Shown here in pieces: positions 26,304 to 35,599 of a stretch of 64,000 nucleotides of DNA. Both the position numbers and the translations under genes were made by a program. This DNA comes from Sphingobium wenxiniae (GTDB lineage: Bacteria > Pseudomonadota > Alphaproteobacteria > Sphingomonadales > Sphingomonadaceae): assembly GCF_007830065.1 (NCBI RefSeq), contig NZ_VLKK01000004.1, positions 186,001 to 250,000 on the forward strand. The letters are read 5' to 3'. Numbering within the stretch: the first letter of the stretch is position 1; the number at the start of each line of letters is the position of its first letter. The notes below the pieces were generated by a model. The model saw only the letters and a program-made list of their open reading frames with translations. It was not told the DNA's origin and ran no database searches.

Positions 26304-26340
26304 CGAGGGATGGGGCGGTTTTCTCCGCCCCATCCCTCGG
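26304..26340 (+). terminator. Hairpin terminator after the porin gene
   Basis: Perfect arms CGAGGGATGGGGCGG and CCGCCCCATCCCTCG with a TTTTCT loop, five bases after the porin stop. No T-run follows, so it may serve as an RNA-stability hairpin as much as a terminator. Confidence 0.65.
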
Positions 26341-26473
26341 CCCTGAATGTCTCCATCATGACAAATTGTTGCTGACGGCCCGGCATCCCGCCGCAGCCCG
26401 GCGCTTTGGTTGACCGCCGACGGGCGCGGCCCTATCTCCGCCAGATGATCCATTTCCACTGTGCGAAGCCGCG

Positions 26474-27184
26474 ATGACCGCTCCCTCGATCATCCTCGTG
26501 GAAGACGATCCGCCGCTTCGCACGCTGACCGCCCGTGCCTTGCAGGAAAATGGCTATCAGGTCCGCCCGGCATCCTCCGGCCCGGAAATGTGGGTAGCCT
26601 TCGATGCAGGGCCGGTCGACCTCGTCGTGCTCGACGTCATGCTGCCGGGCACCAACGGCATCGACCTGTGCCGCCAGATCCGCCGCAAGAGCGACGTGCC
26701 GATCATCTTCATCAGCGCCAAGGGCAGCGAGACGGACCGCATCGTCGGGCTGGAACTGGGCGCGGACGATTATCTGCCCAAGCCCTTCGGCACACGCGAG
26801 CTGATCGCCCGCATCCGCGCCATATTGCGCCGCGTCGGGGTGGAGCGCGGCCCGGACGAGCATCGCGACAATGAAGCGCGCTTCGACGGCTGGGTCGTCA
26901 ATTTCCCCCGCCGCGAGCTGCGTTCGCCCACGGGCGGCATCGTCGACCTGACCGGGGCGGAGTTCGACCTGCTCGGCTCTTTCCTCAGCCACCCCCAGCG
27001 CGTCATTGCCCGCGAACGGCTGATCGAATTGTCACGCACCCGCATGGGCGACAGCAGCGACCGCAGCATCGACGTGCTGGTCAGCCGCCTGCGCCGCAAG
27101 CTTTCCACGCAGGACAAGGGCGCCCCCATCACCACCGTGCGCGGCGTCGGTTACATGTTCAATGCAGAGGTCAGCCGCGCTTGA
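26474..27184 (+). CDS. OmpR family response regulator
   Basis: 236 residues. Intact receiver: acidic pair Asp11-Asp12 (LVEDDPPLR), phospho-acceptor Asp54 (VVLDVMLPG), switch Ser81 and Lys103 (PKPFGTREL). C-terminal winged helix (about 140-232) ends in RSIDVLVSRLRRKLS and TTVRGVGYMF. It overlaps the kinase gene that follows, so the two form a two-component system. It is a close paralogue of the regulator at 22146, which lost the acidic pair. Target genes unknown; the porin just upstream is an obvious candidate. Confidence 0.94.
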   Translation: MTAPSIILVEDDPPLRTLTARALQENGYQVRPASSGPEMWVAFDAGPVDLVVLDVMLPGTNGIDLCRQIRRKSDVPIIFISAKGSETDRIVGLELGADDYLPKPFGTRELIARIRAILRRVGVERGPDEHRDNEARFDGWVVNFPRRELRSPTGGIVDLTGAEFDLLGSFLSHPQRVIARERLIELSRTRMGDSSDRSIDVLVSRLRRKLSTQDKGAPITTVRGVGYMFNAEVSRA

Positions 27185-28500
27185 AGTCGGGGATGAAGCG
27201 GCCGCTCGGCCTGATTGGGCGGATCTTCGCGATATTGCTGCTGACGGTGGTGCTGGAATTCGCGGTCGGCACGCTGATCTACGAGCGGGCCAGCCATTTG
27301 TCGCTTCAGGATGACGAAGCGCGCCGGCTGGCCGAACATCTCATCATCGCGCGCAAGCTGATGGACGAGCAGCCCGCCCAGGCCCGCCGTCCGCTGGCGG
27401 TGCAACTGACCACCGACCGCTACGACATTCACTGGACGCCCGCATCCCCGCCGCCGCCGCCGCTTGCGCCGGAACTGGAGCGGATGCGGCAGCAGATCGT
27501 CGCCTGGGAACCGTCGCTGGAAAGGTCGCGCCTCTGGCTGCGGCTGGCCGCGCCGGGGCGCGTGTCGGAGATTAATGGCGGGCTGCTGCTGTCCGACGGC
27601 AGCTGGCTCTATTTCGGGATGCACCATAGCGGGTCGAAATGGGAATTCACCATCGGCCGGGTCGGGCTGGCGATCATTCCCGTGTTGGCGCTGCTCATCG
27701 TCGGCGGCATCATGATCCGCCGCACTCTGGCGCCCTTGCGCGAACTGACGCAGGCGACCGAGCGCATTGGCCTGAGCGACGGGGTGATCGTGGAGGAAGG
27801 GGGCGGCAGCGACGTGCGCGACCTGATCCGCGCCTTCAACGCCATGCAGAAGCGCATCCACCGCCTGATCACCGAACGGACGGAGACGCTGGCGGCGGTG
27901 GGCCATGACCTGCGCACGCCGCTCTCCCGCCTGCAATTGCGGCTGGAAGGCGTGCCGGACGGCGAAGCGCGCGAGGCGATGGAGGGCGACCTTGCCGAAA
28001 TGGGAGAGATGATCGATTCCCTGCTCGCTTTCCTGGGCGGGGAAAAGAATGGCGAGCCGCCCGAACGCACCGATATCGCGGTTCTGCTGGCGACGATAGC
28101 TGACGCCTTTCAAGACCAGGGCCGGGACGCCGCCTATGATGGCCCCGATCATCTTGAGATGGAGACGCGTCCGCTGTCGCTGCGCCGCGCGGTCGGAAAT
28201 CTGGTGGAAAACGCCCTGCATTATGGCCAGTGCGCGCGGCTCAGCCTGTCGCGGCGGGGTGGGGACGTGCTGATCCGCGTCGACGACGATGGACCCGGCA
28301 TCCCCCGCGATCAACTGGAGGAGGTGCTGAAACCCTTCGCCCGGCTGGACGAAGCGCGGCAACGCAACACGCGCGGCCTTGGCCTTGGCCTGGCCATCGT
28401 CGCCAAGGCGGTGGAGCGCGAAGGCGGAGAACTGCTGCTCATCAACCGCCCCGAAGGCGGCCTGCGCGCCGAAATCCGCCTTCGCGCGCTTAATAGCTAG
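27181..28500 (+). CDS. Two-component sensor histidine kinase (EnvZ/RstB type)
   Basis: About 435-439 residues. One N-terminal membrane span (LIGRIFAILLLTVVLEFAVG), a periplasmic part of about 130 residues with a proline run, a second span (VGLAIIPVLALLIVGGIMI), HAMP, a HisKA domain with the phospho-His in AAVGHDLRTPLSRLQLRLE near residue 243, and an ATPase domain with GNLVENALHYG (N box), DDDGPGIP (G1) and GLGLGLAIV (G2). The start may be TTG 27181 (overlaps the regulator stop) or ATG 27193. Phosphorylates the regulator at 26474; stimulus unknown. Confidence 0.93.
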   Translation: MKSGMKRPLGLIGRIFAILLLTVVLEFAVGTLIYERASHLSLQDDEARRLAEHLIIARKLMDEQPAQARRPLAVQLTTDRYDIHWTPASPPPPPLAPELERMRQQIVAWEPSLERSRLWLRLAAPGRVSEINGGLLLSDGSWLYFGMHHSGSKWEFTIGRVGLAIIPVLALLIVGGIMIRRTLAPLRELTQATERIGLSDGVIVEEGGGSDVRDLIRAFNAMQKRIHRLITERTETLAAVGHDLRTPLSRLQLRLEGVPDGEAREAMEGDLAEMGEMIDSLLAFLGGEKNGEPPERTDIAVLLATIADAFQDQGRDAAYDGPDHLEMETRPLSLRRAVGNLVENALHYGQCARLSLSRRGGDVLIRVDDDGPGIPRDQLEEVLKPFARLDEARQRNTRGLGLGLAIVAKAVEREGGELLLINRPEGGLRAEIRLRALNS

Positions 28501-28532
28501 GGGAGGCTTGGAATTGTAAACCTGTGTCGGAT

Positions 28533-28590
28533 GGCGGTTAAGGGTGGTTTGCAGTCATTCCCCGCGGTCGTCATGCCAGCGAAAGATGGC
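28533..28590. repeat. Family A intergenic repeat (half copy)
   Basis: Contains GGCGGTTAAGGGTGGTTT (28533-28550) followed by GTCATGCCAGCGAAAG (from 28569). Both modules recur in other gaps (6823-6868, 36480-36509, 47923-47952, 55742-55789, 62431-62580). It lies between two convergent genes. Confidence 0.6.
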
Positions 28591-28634
28591 CAAAAACCCC
28601 CATCCTCACGCCCGTGAATTTGCAGGACGCATCA

Positions 28635-30302
28635 CTAACGCCCAGCGCAGCTATCCCCTTCGCCTGCGATCAGGTCCAGGCACCGCCCGTCGATCTCGCC
28701 CCTCGGCACCGGGAGGCCGATGAGCGCGGCGAGCGTGGGCAATATGTCCACCGTCTCCACGCCCAGCGGCTGCTCGAAAGGTCGCAGCCCCTTGCGCCAG
28801 AACAGGATCGGCACGCGGCGGTCGGTGTCCCACGGGCTGCCATGGGTGGCCACATAGCCCCTGGTGGGATCAACGATCGGCGTTATGCGGGGTTTCAGCA
28901 ACAGCAGCAAGTCGCCTGACCGCTCCGGGTCGAAGCTCGCCCGCGCTTCCTGCAACAGGCTCCAGCTTTCCGGAGGGCCGGAGGGGGAGGGGGAAGCGGC
29001 GATCTCCGCCTTGGTGAAGACCGCCTGCACTTGTGGATGCGCGCGCAGGGTCCTGAGCGTCTCGGCCTCCACCGCGGCGCGTTGGCTCGGTGTCAGCGCG
29101 GTATCGAAATACAGGTCGCCCATCGGCCCGTCGCCCCAGATCAGCTTGCGCCCCGCCAGCCCCGTCTTCGCGCCGACGGCGACGGTCAGCGCCTTGGGCG
29201 TCAGCGCTTCATCGACGCGCTGCTCCATCGGCATGGCGTTCTCCCGATGCCGCTCCGGCAGGTCATGACCGCCATGATCGGCTGTCAGCACCACCGCATA
29301 GTCGATGCCGTCCTTGTCGAGCAGGGCGAAGAAAGCACCCAGTTCCTGATCCAGCCGCTCGATCTGGATGCAGCTTTCGGCGCCCTCCGTGCCAAAGGCG
29401 TGCCCGACATAATCGGTCGCGGACAGGCCGATGGAGATGATGTCGGTCTGCGCCTGCTTGCCCAGCCCCATAGTCTCGATAACCGAAGCCGCTAGCGCCA
29501 GCGTCAGCGCGTCCTGCTCCGGCGAGGCGCGGAATATCCTGAAATCGCCCGCCTCGCGCGCGAAGCGGCCCGTGCCCACGGTCTGTCCCGCGCCGATGTC
29601 GACGGGGAAATCCTTTGCCACGCATTGCGGCGGCAAGTCGAAGCCGGGACTGGGCTGCGCCAGCCTCTGCGCGAAGACGGCGTTCACCTTCGCGATCAGC
29701 GGCGGCGTCGGCACGTCCTTGTAGCTTACATAGCCTTTGGGGCTGAGCCACCATGTCTGATCGGCGGTCGGCCCGCCCATCATGATCGCCGCGCGGTCCT
29801 TTCCCGCCACGGACACCACGCGGGTCGCCGGATTCGCCGCCTTCATCCTCCCGCCCAGCGTCGGCACGCGCAGATGAACGGGGGAGGCGACATAAGCGCC
29901 GCTGCTCGTCCCCGGCTGCGTCTCATCCTCGGCGCAATAGATCGCCTTGTCCTCGCGCCCCGCTTTCAGGTCGAACCATGTGTTGGCGATGATGCCCGTG
30001 CGCGAAGGGCGGCTGCCGGTGAGGATGGTGCTGTGGCCGGGGCATGTTTCGGTCGCGGCATGGGATTGATAACCGCGCGGGAATACGATGCCGTCCGCCG
30101 TCAGCCGCTTGAGGCCGCCTTCATAATATCGCCGATATTCGCTGAAGAGGTCGGCGGAGAACTGGTCGACGGCAATCGCCACGATCAGCCTGGGCGCAGT
30201 CGCGGGCGCGCTCTGCGGAGCGGGGGCCGCGCCGGGCCGGGCGACGGCGGGCATCGCGCAGGTGGCGAGCAGCAGGGCGGCGGCGGCTTTCCTCAACATC
30301 AT
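28635..30302 (-). CDS. phoK: PhoK-type alkaline phosphatase (alkaline phosphatase superfamily)
   Basis: 555 residues with a signal peptide (about 21 residues, ...AMPAVA). Secreted or periplasmic phosphomonoesterase of the type I phosphodiesterase/PhoA superfamily, closest to PhoK of Sphingomonas sp. BSAR-1. Metal ligand Asp46 in AIAVDQFSA and the nucleophile Thr86 in TETCPGHSTILTG sit at the places of Asp49 and Thr89 of PhoK; HGGHDLPERH carries later metal ligands. AGAAGG precedes the start; a second ATG follows immediately. Releases phosphate from organic esters, giving phosphate scavenging. No Pho box was identified with confidence. Confidence 0.9.
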   Translation of the reverse strand: MMLRKAAAALLLATCAMPAVARPGAAPAPQSAPATAPRLIVAIAVDQFSADLFSEYRRYYEGGLKRLTADGIVFPRGYQSHAATETCPGHSTILTGSRPSRTGIIANTWFDLKAGREDKAIYCAEDETQPGTSSGAYVASPVHLRVPTLGGRMKAANPATRVVSVAGKDRAAIMMGGPTADQTWWLSPKGYVSYKDVPTPPLIAKVNAVFAQRLAQPSPGFDLPPQCVAKDFPVDIGAGQTVGTGRFAREAGDFRIFRASPEQDALTLALAASVIETMGLGKQAQTDIISIGLSATDYVGHAFGTEGAESCIQIERLDQELGAFFALLDKDGIDYAVVLTADHGGHDLPERHRENAMPMEQRVDEALTPKALTVAVGAKTGLAGRKLIWGDGPMGDLYFDTALTPSQRAAVEAETLRTLRAHPQVQAVFTKAEIAASPSPSGPPESWSLLQEARASFDPERSGDLLLLLKPRITPIVDPTRGYVATHGSPWDTDRRVPILFWRKGLRPFEQPLGVETVDILPTLAALIGLPVPRGEIDGRCLDLIAGEGDSCAGR

Positions 30303-30376
30303 GCAACGACCTTCTCAACCTTGACGAGGGATGGTTGCGGACCTAGCCCGCTGATAGCCACCCGACCAGAGGCCCG

Positions 30377-32398
30377 ATGCGGATTTTTCATGTCTTCCTG
30401 ATGACCATGGCGCTTCTGCTGACGCCGGCGGTTGCGCGCGCGCAGGGCGCGTTCGGATCAGGCGCGCCGCACATCGCCGCGCGTCTGGCGTCTGAAAGCG
30501 CCATGCCCGCGCCGGGCAAGGACACCGCCATCGCCTTCGCCATGGAACCCGAGGCGGGCTGGCACGGCTATTGGGAAAATCCGGGCGACGCGGGCCTGGG
30601 CATGACGGTCAAATGGACCCTGCCCAAGGGCGTGAGCGTCGGCGCGCTGCGCTATCCGGTGCCTGAAACGCTGATGATCTCCGGCCTCATGAACCATGTC
30701 TATGAAGGCCCCTATGCAGTCCTTGCCCCGCTGACGGTCGCGGCGGATGTGCCCGCCGGCACGCGCCTGCCGATCCGCGTGCGTGCCGACTGGCTCGCCT
30801 GCACCGACAAAATCTGCGTGCCGGAAGGGGCGGACCTGACCCTCGACCTCGTGGCGGGGGACGGACAGGTCCAGCGCGCCGACCGCGCCCGGTTCGACGC
30901 ATGGCGCACCCATCTGCCCCGGCCGCTCGGCGCGCAGGCAAGCTATGCGATGACGAACGGCCGTTTGCATATGGCGATCCCCTTTCCGGCGAGGGCGCAG
31001 GCGAACGACGTGCATCTCTTCCCGCTGGCCGAAGGCTTCACCCGCTACGCCGCCCTCCAGAAAGCGCGGCGCGAAGGCGACCGCCTGCTGATCGAAACCG
31101 ACGCCGCGCAGGGCTTCAGGGGCGGCCCGATGCAAGCCGTGCTGCGGACCGGCGATCATGTGGGCTTCCTCCTGACCGCCACGCCCGGACCGGTCCCCGC
31201 GCCCCAGGATGGCGCGATGCGGACGGTCTTCATCGCGCTGGCTGGAGCGATCCTTGGCGGACTGCTGCTCAACATCATGCCCTGCGTCTTCCCGATATTG
31301 GGTCTGAAAGCGCTCAGCCTTGCCCGCGCGGGCGGCAATGAACGCGAAGTACGGCATGAGGCGCTCGCCTATGCGGCGGGCGTCATCGCAACCTGCCTCG
31401 CCTTGGGCGGCGCGCTGCTGGCGCTCCGGGGAGCGGGCGCTGCGGCGGGCTGGGCCTTCCAGTTGCAGGATCCGCGCATCATCCTGCTGCTGCTGCTGCT
31501 GGTGACGGCCATCGCTTTCAACCTTGCGGGCCTGTTCGACCTGGGCGGTTTCGGCGGGGGCGAGCGGCTCGCCGCAAGGGGCGGAACGATCGGCAGCTTC
31601 TGGACCGGGGCGCTGGTCGCCTTCGTCGCGACGCCTTGCACCGGTCCCTTCATGGGCGCGGCGATGGGGACGGCGCTGGTGCTGCCGGTCGGCGCCGCGC
31701 TCGCCATCTTCGCGGGGCTGGGCCTTGGCCTCGCGCTGCCCTTCGTCCTGCTCGCCTATCTGCCGGCCCTCCGCAGCCGCCTGCCGCGCCCCGGCCCGTG
31801 GATGGCGCGGGTGCAGCGCATCTTCGCCATCCCCATGTTCCTGACCGCGCTTGGCCTCGCATGGCTGCTGGGGCAACAGCGGGGTGTTCCCGCCATGACG
31901 CTGGGCCTCGGCGCGGCGCTGCTGCTGGCGCTGCTCCTCTGGTGGCTGGGCCGCCGCCAGCACAGCGGCAGGGGCGGCGGGGGGCTGGTCCTGCTGGGCG
32001 CGCTCGCGCTGCTCGGCGGCGGCATGGCCCTGCTCCCCAAGCAGGCCCCGGCCGTTACACTGGCGTCCGGCGCGATCCCCTTCGACGAAGCCCGCCTCGC
32101 CAGCCTGCGCGCGGCGGGAAAGCCCGTCTTCCTCTACTTCACCGCCGACTGGTGCCTTACCTGCAAGGCGAACGAAGCCGCCGCCATCGACCGCGCCGAA
32201 ACCCGCGCGGCTTTCGAAAAGGCCGGCGTCACGGTGATGGTCGGCGACTGGACCAATGCCGATCCCGCCATCACCCGCTTCCTCGAAGGGCAGGGGCGTT
32301 CGGGCGTGCCGCTCTATCTCTGGTATGCGCCGGACAGGGAGGCGCGGGCGCTGTCCCAACTGCTCACCGTTTCCACCCTGACCGCTCTGGTGCCCTGA
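30377..32398 (+). CDS. Protein-disulfide reductase, DsbD/ScsB family
   Basis: 673 residues. Signal peptide, then an N-terminal periplasmic DsbD-like domain (about 25-270) with a CxxxxC-type pair in DWLACTDKICVPEG, a central transmembrane domain (about 280-540) with redox Cys303 (NIMPCVFPI) and Cys421 (VATPCTGPFMG), and a C-terminal thioredoxin domain with Cys593-Cys596 (TADWCLTCKANEA). Moves reducing power from cytoplasmic thioredoxin to the periplasm. The layout is the ScsB/DipZ-like long form. Its stop overlaps the tlyA start by one base (TGATG). Confidence 0.92.
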   Translation: MRIFHVFLMTMALLLTPAVARAQGAFGSGAPHIAARLASESAMPAPGKDTAIAFAMEPEAGWHGYWENPGDAGLGMTVKWTLPKGVSVGALRYPVPETLMISGLMNHVYEGPYAVLAPLTVAADVPAGTRLPIRVRADWLACTDKICVPEGADLTLDLVAGDGQVQRADRARFDAWRTHLPRPLGAQASYAMTNGRLHMAIPFPARAQANDVHLFPLAEGFTRYAALQKARREGDRLLIETDAAQGFRGGPMQAVLRTGDHVGFLLTATPGPVPAPQDGAMRTVFIALAGAILGGLLLNIMPCVFPILGLKALSLARAGGNEREVRHEALAYAAGVIATCLALGGALLALRGAGAAAGWAFQLQDPRIILLLLLLVTAIAFNLAGLFDLGGFGGGERLAARGGTIGSFWTGALVAFVATPCTGPFMGAAMGTALVLPVGAALAIFAGLGLGLALPFVLLAYLPALRSRLPRPGPWMARVQRIFAIPMFLTALGLAWLLGQQRGVPAMTLGLGAALLLALLLWWLGRRQHSGRGGGGLVLLGALALLGGGMALLPKQAPAVTLASGAIPFDEARLASLRAAGKPVFLYFTADWCLTCKANEAAAIDRAETRAAFEKAGVTVMVGDWTNADPAITRFLEGQGRSGVPLYLWYAPDREARALSQLLTVSTLTALVP

Positions 32399-33216
32399 TG
32401 GCGAAGGTGCGCGCCGACCAGCTTCTCGTCGACCTCGGCCTTGCCGAAAGCCGCGCCCGCGCGCAGGCGCTCATCCTTGCCGGCCATGTGTTCCTGAACG
32501 ACAGGAAGGTCGAGAAGGCCGGGCAGCAGGTCGTCCCCGACGCCGCCCTCGATGTGCGCGGCCGCGACCATCCCTGGGTATCGCGCGGCGGCATCAAGCT
32601 TGCCCATGCGCTCGACCATTTCGGCATCGACGTGGCCGGCTTGGTCGCCATCGATGTGGGCAGTTCCACCGGCGGCTTCACCGACGTGCTGCTGACGAAG
32701 GGCGCGGCGCGGGTCTATGCGGTGGACAGCGGCACCAACCAGCTCGCGTGGAAGCTGCGTTCCGACCCGCGCGTCATCGTGCATGAACAGACCAGCGCCC
32801 GCATCCTGACCGCCGACCACATTCCGGAACCCGTCCAGATCATCGTTTGCGACGCCAGCTTCATATCGCTTTCCAAGGTATTGGAAAGGCCCATGACTTT
32901 CGCGTCCCCCGGCGCAATGCTCGTTGCCCTCATCAAGCCGCAGTTCGAGGCGGGCCGCGAGGAAGTGGGCAAGGGCGGCGTCGTGCGCGACCCCGCCGTG
33001 CACGATCGCGTCTGCGCGCACGTCCGCGACTGGGTGAAAGCGCAGGGCTGGCGGGTCGAAGGCATCACGCCCAGCCCCATCACCGGCCCGCAGGGCAATG
33101 TAGAATTCCTTCTCCATGCCCGCAAATCGCGGGTTGCGGGACGAACCATTTCACCGCAAACCGTGGGACGGCGGCTGGATTCGGCGTTCAAGGATTCGCC
33201 CGACGCCGCTGAATGA
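32398..33216 (+). CDS. tlyA: TlyA family rRNA (cytidine-2'-O)-methyltransferase/hemolysin
   Basis: 272 residues. N-terminal S4 RNA-binding domain (RADQLLVDLGLAESRARAQ) and a Rossmann methyltransferase domain with VAIDVGSSTGGFTDVLL as SAM motif near residues 82-98 and the catalytic K-D-K-type residues around CDASFISL. Orthologues methylate 16S/23S rRNA; the hemolysin name is historical. The start at 32398 shares one base with the preceding stop; the longer open frame upstream runs through the DsbD gene and is not coding. Confidence 0.93.
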   Translation: MAKVRADQLLVDLGLAESRARAQALILAGHVFLNDRKVEKAGQQVVPDAALDVRGRDHPWVSRGGIKLAHALDHFGIDVAGLVAIDVGSSTGGFTDVLLTKGAARVYAVDSGTNQLAWKLRSDPRVIVHEQTSARILTADHIPEPVQIIVCDASFISLSKVLERPMTFASPGAMLVALIKPQFEAGREEVGKGGVVRDPAVHDRVCAHVRDWVKAQGWRVEGITPSPITGPQGNVEFLLHARKSRVAGRTISPQTVGRRLDSAFKDSPDAAE

Positions 33217-33232
33217 GAGGCAGGGAGAATAA

Positions 33233-33787
33233 GTGCCGATGAATCAGATCGCGTCGCCCGGTCAGTTGCGCCTTGCCTATCTGCGCTGGGCGCTGGTGAC
33301 GGTTCCCGCGATCCTCTTTCTCGGCTTCCTGTCGGGCAGGCTCGCCAATAGCGGCTATGGCAATCGCTGGTTTGCTGCGCTTGCCAAGCCCGAGCTGATC
33401 CCGCCCGGCTGGGTCTTCGGCGCGGCGTGGACGCTGCTCTATATCCTGATGGCGCTGGCCTTTGCGATGGTACTCCATGCGCGGGGCGCACGGGGGCGGG
33501 GCGTTGCCATCACCCTGTTTCTCGTCCAGTTCGCCTTGAACCTGATCTGGTCGCCGCTGTTCTTCCGCGCGCATCAGGTCGGCGACGCGCTGGTGCTGAT
33601 CCTTGTCCTTACGGTGCTGGTGGCGGTCACGACGGCGCTTTTCCGGCGCATCCGCCGCGCGGCGGGATGGCTGCTGCTGCCCTATCTGCTCTGGCTGGCC
33701 TTCGCCGCTTACCTCAACTATGAGATCGACCGGCTGAACCCGGACGCGGAAACCCTTGTCGTCCCGGCGCTGCGCACCCAGATATGA
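33233..33787 (+). CDS. tspO: TspO/MBR family tryptophan-rich sensory protein
   Basis: 184 residues with five predicted membrane helices. The TspO pattern WFAALAKPELIPPGWVFGAAWTLLYILMALA (read in pieces: KPELIPPGWVFG, WTLLYILMA) near residues 44-78 and LIWSPLFFRAH near 103-113 are diagnostic. Binds porphyrins and cholesterol-like ligands in the envelope and modulates tetrapyrrole-linked gene expression in Rhodobacter. The GTG at 33233 is taken as start because GGGAG is six bases upstream; ATG 33239 is the alternative. Length is slightly above the usual 160. Confidence 0.93.
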   Translation: MPMNQIASPGQLRLAYLRWALVTVPAILFLGFLSGRLANSGYGNRWFAALAKPELIPPGWVFGAAWTLLYILMALAFAMVLHARGARGRGVAITLFLVQFALNLIWSPLFFRAHQVGDALVLILVLTVLVAVTTALFRRIRRAAGWLLLPYLLWLAFAAYLNYEIDRLNPDAETLVVPALRTQI

Positions 33788-33833
33788 TTTTTGCCGCCCG
33801 ACCGGAGGCGGCGCGAATGAGGACGACAGGATC

Positions 33834-34133
33834 ATGCAGAGCGAAAACCGCTTTTTCGACGACCTTGCCAAGCTGGTGAACGGCGCCGCCGGGACCGTCG
33901 CCGGCATGAGCCGCGAGTTCGAGGCCAATGCGCGCGAAAAGGCGAAGCAGTGGATGGGCGGCATGGACTTCGTCAGCCGGGACGAGTTCGACGCCGTCAA
34001 GGCGCTGGCCGCCGCCGCCCGCGAAGAGGTGGAGCTTTTGAAAGCCCGCCTCGACGCGCTGGAAGGCAAAGCTCCCGAACCCGTGACAAAGACCGTCCGC
34101 GCGAACAAGGGCAAGGCGAAGGACGCCGAATAA
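33834..34133 (+). CDS. ubiK: UbiK family ubiquinone biosynthesis accessory factor (BMFP domain)
   Basis: 99 residues, mostly helical. N-terminal FFDDLAKLVNGAAGTVAGM (amphipathic helix) and a C-terminal coiled coil SRDEFDAVKALAAAAREEVELL...LDALEG match the BMFP/UbiK pattern, with a basic Lys-rich tail. UbiK binds membrane lipid and UbiJ and aids assembly of the coenzyme Q complex. ATG 33834 follows GACAGG; the longer frame overlaps the tspO end and has no ribosome site. Confidence 0.85.
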   Translation: MQSENRFFDDLAKLVNGAAGTVAGMSREFEANAREKAKQWMGGMDFVSRDEFDAVKALAAAAREEVELLKARLDALEGKAPEPVTKTVRANKGKAKDAE

Positions 34134-34182
34134 CGGCGTCTCGCGCCTGTCCTTTCCGCGCCGCCGGTGTTAAGGGCCGCAT

Positions 34183-34689
34183 ATGATGGACAGCGACGAA
34201 TTTGAAAATGGCGGTCAGGAAGCGGCTCCGATCGACATGCTCGCCGCCTGGTTCGAGGCGCATGGCTGGAGCTTCGATCAGGTGGGCGAGGATGAGATCG
34301 TCGCCAGCACCCAGGGGTCATGGGCGCAATATGAGCTGCGCGGCATCTGGCGGGACGAGGATCAGGTGCTCCAGCTCCTTGCCCTGCCCGACATCCGTGT
34401 GGCGGAAGAAAAGCGCGCCGCGATCCACGAAACCCTCGCCCTCATCAACGAACAGCTTTGGCTCGGCCATTTCGAGCTGTGGTCGTCCAGCGGCATCGTT
34501 CTGTTCCGGCACGGCGCGCTGCTGGGCGCAGGCGGCACGCTGACGCTCGATCAGGCGCAGATACTCGTCGAAACCGCCCTCGACGAATGCGAGCGTTTCT
34601 ATCCCGTCTTCCAGTTCGTCCTCTGGGGCGGCAAGACCCCGTCCGAAGCGATTTCCGCCAGCCTCATCGAAACCCGCGGCGAAGCCTGA
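34183..34689 (+). CDS. YbjN domain-containing protein
   Basis: 168 residues, cytoplasmic, single YbjN domain (type III secretion chaperone-like fold). Recognisable segments are MLAAWFEAHGWSFDQVGEDEI, FELWSSSGIVLFRHGALL and FYPVFQFVLWGGKTPSEAI. In alphaproteobacteria this gene usually stands next to proC, as here (9-base gap). E. coli YbjN affects motility and stress genes, but the molecular role is unknown; a chaperone-like function is a guess. Two ATG codons in a row open the frame. Confidence 0.85.
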   Translation: MMDSDEFENGGQEAAPIDMLAAWFEAHGWSFDQVGEDEIVASTQGSWAQYELRGIWRDEDQVLQLLALPDIRVAEEKRAAIHETLALINEQLWLGHFELWSSSGIVLFRHGALLGAGGTLTLDQAQILVETALDECERFYPVFQFVLWGGKTPSEAISASLIETRGEA

Positions 34690-34698
34690 GCATCTTAC

Positions 34699-35514
34699 AT
34701 GACCGACATTTTCTGGCCCGACCATCTGTTCCTTGTCGGCTGCGGCAATATGGCGGGGCAGATGCTGGCGCGCTGGCTCGATTGTGGCCTCGACCCCGCC
34801 CGCGTCACCGTGCTGCGCCCCAGCGGAAAACCGGTGGCCGACGGCGTTCGGGTCGTGACCGGCTATCCTGTCGCGCTCCCCGCCGATACCACTGTCCTGC
34901 TCGGCATGAAGCCCTACCAGATCGCCGATGTCGCCGCTTCCCTCGCGCCGCTTTGCGGTGAGGATACGGACATCGTCTCGATCCTCGCGGGCACGCCGCT
35001 CGCCGGCCTGCGCGCCTATTTCCCAGCGCCGCGCGCCTTGATCCGCGCCATGCCGAACCTGCCTGTCGGCATAGGGCAGGGCGTGACGGCGCTTTACACC
35101 GACGCCGCCGTACCGGTGCAGGCCCGCGAAGCCGCTACCTCGCTCATCTCCCCGCTTGGCCTTGTCGAATGGATCGCCGACGAAGCCCGGTTCAACGAAA
35201 TCACCGCGCTGTCCGGCTGCGGCCCCGCCTTCCTGTTCCGCTTCATCGACGCGCTGGCGAGGGCAGGGGAGGCGCTTGGCCTGCCCGCCGATCAGGCCGC
35301 CCGCATGGCGCTCGCCACGGTGGAGGGGGCTGCCAGCATGGCCGCCCGCGCCAGCGACAGCCCCGGCGCGCTGGCCGACCGCGTTGCCAGCCCCGGCGGC
35401 ATGACGCGGCAAGGCCTCAACGTGCTGGACGCCGACGACCGTTTGCTCAAGCTGCTCACCGACACCCTGAGCGCCGCTCGTGACAGGGGCGAGGAAATGG
35501 CGCGGGAGGGCTAA
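34699..35514 (+). CDS. proC: Pyrroline-5-carboxylate reductase
   Basis: 271 residues. Last step of proline synthesis: NADPH-dependent reduction of pyrroline-5-carboxylate. N-terminal Rossmann FLVGCGNMAGQMLARWL (GxGxxA-like) and the C-terminal dimer domain with the signature LSGCGPAFLFRFIDALARAGEALGLP near residues 172-197 and SPGGMTRQGL near 232 are clear. Placed nine bases after the YbjN gene. It opposes PutA (13456) metabolically. Confidence 0.96.
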   Translation: MTDIFWPDHLFLVGCGNMAGQMLARWLDCGLDPARVTVLRPSGKPVADGVRVVTGYPVALPADTTVLLGMKPYQIADVAASLAPLCGEDTDIVSILAGTPLAGLRAYFPAPRALIRAMPNLPVGIGQGVTALYTDAAVPVQAREAATSLISPLGLVEWIADEARFNEITALSGCGPAFLFRFIDALARAGEALGLPADQAARMALATVEGAASMAARASDSPGALADRVASPGGMTRQGLNVLDADDRLLKLLTDTLSAARDRGEEMAREG

Positions 35515-35599
35515 GGGATCATGCGGAGGTGGACGCGGCGCTTCAATCCCTCCAGCACATCCTCTACAGCGCGCTCATAGCCTTTCCCCGGAGTCTCCC

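Noticed and set aside
31636..32397. 254-codon N-terminal extension of TlyA
   Set aside because: It overlaps the DsbD thioredoxin and membrane domains in another frame; TlyA homologues start at the S4 domain at 32398.
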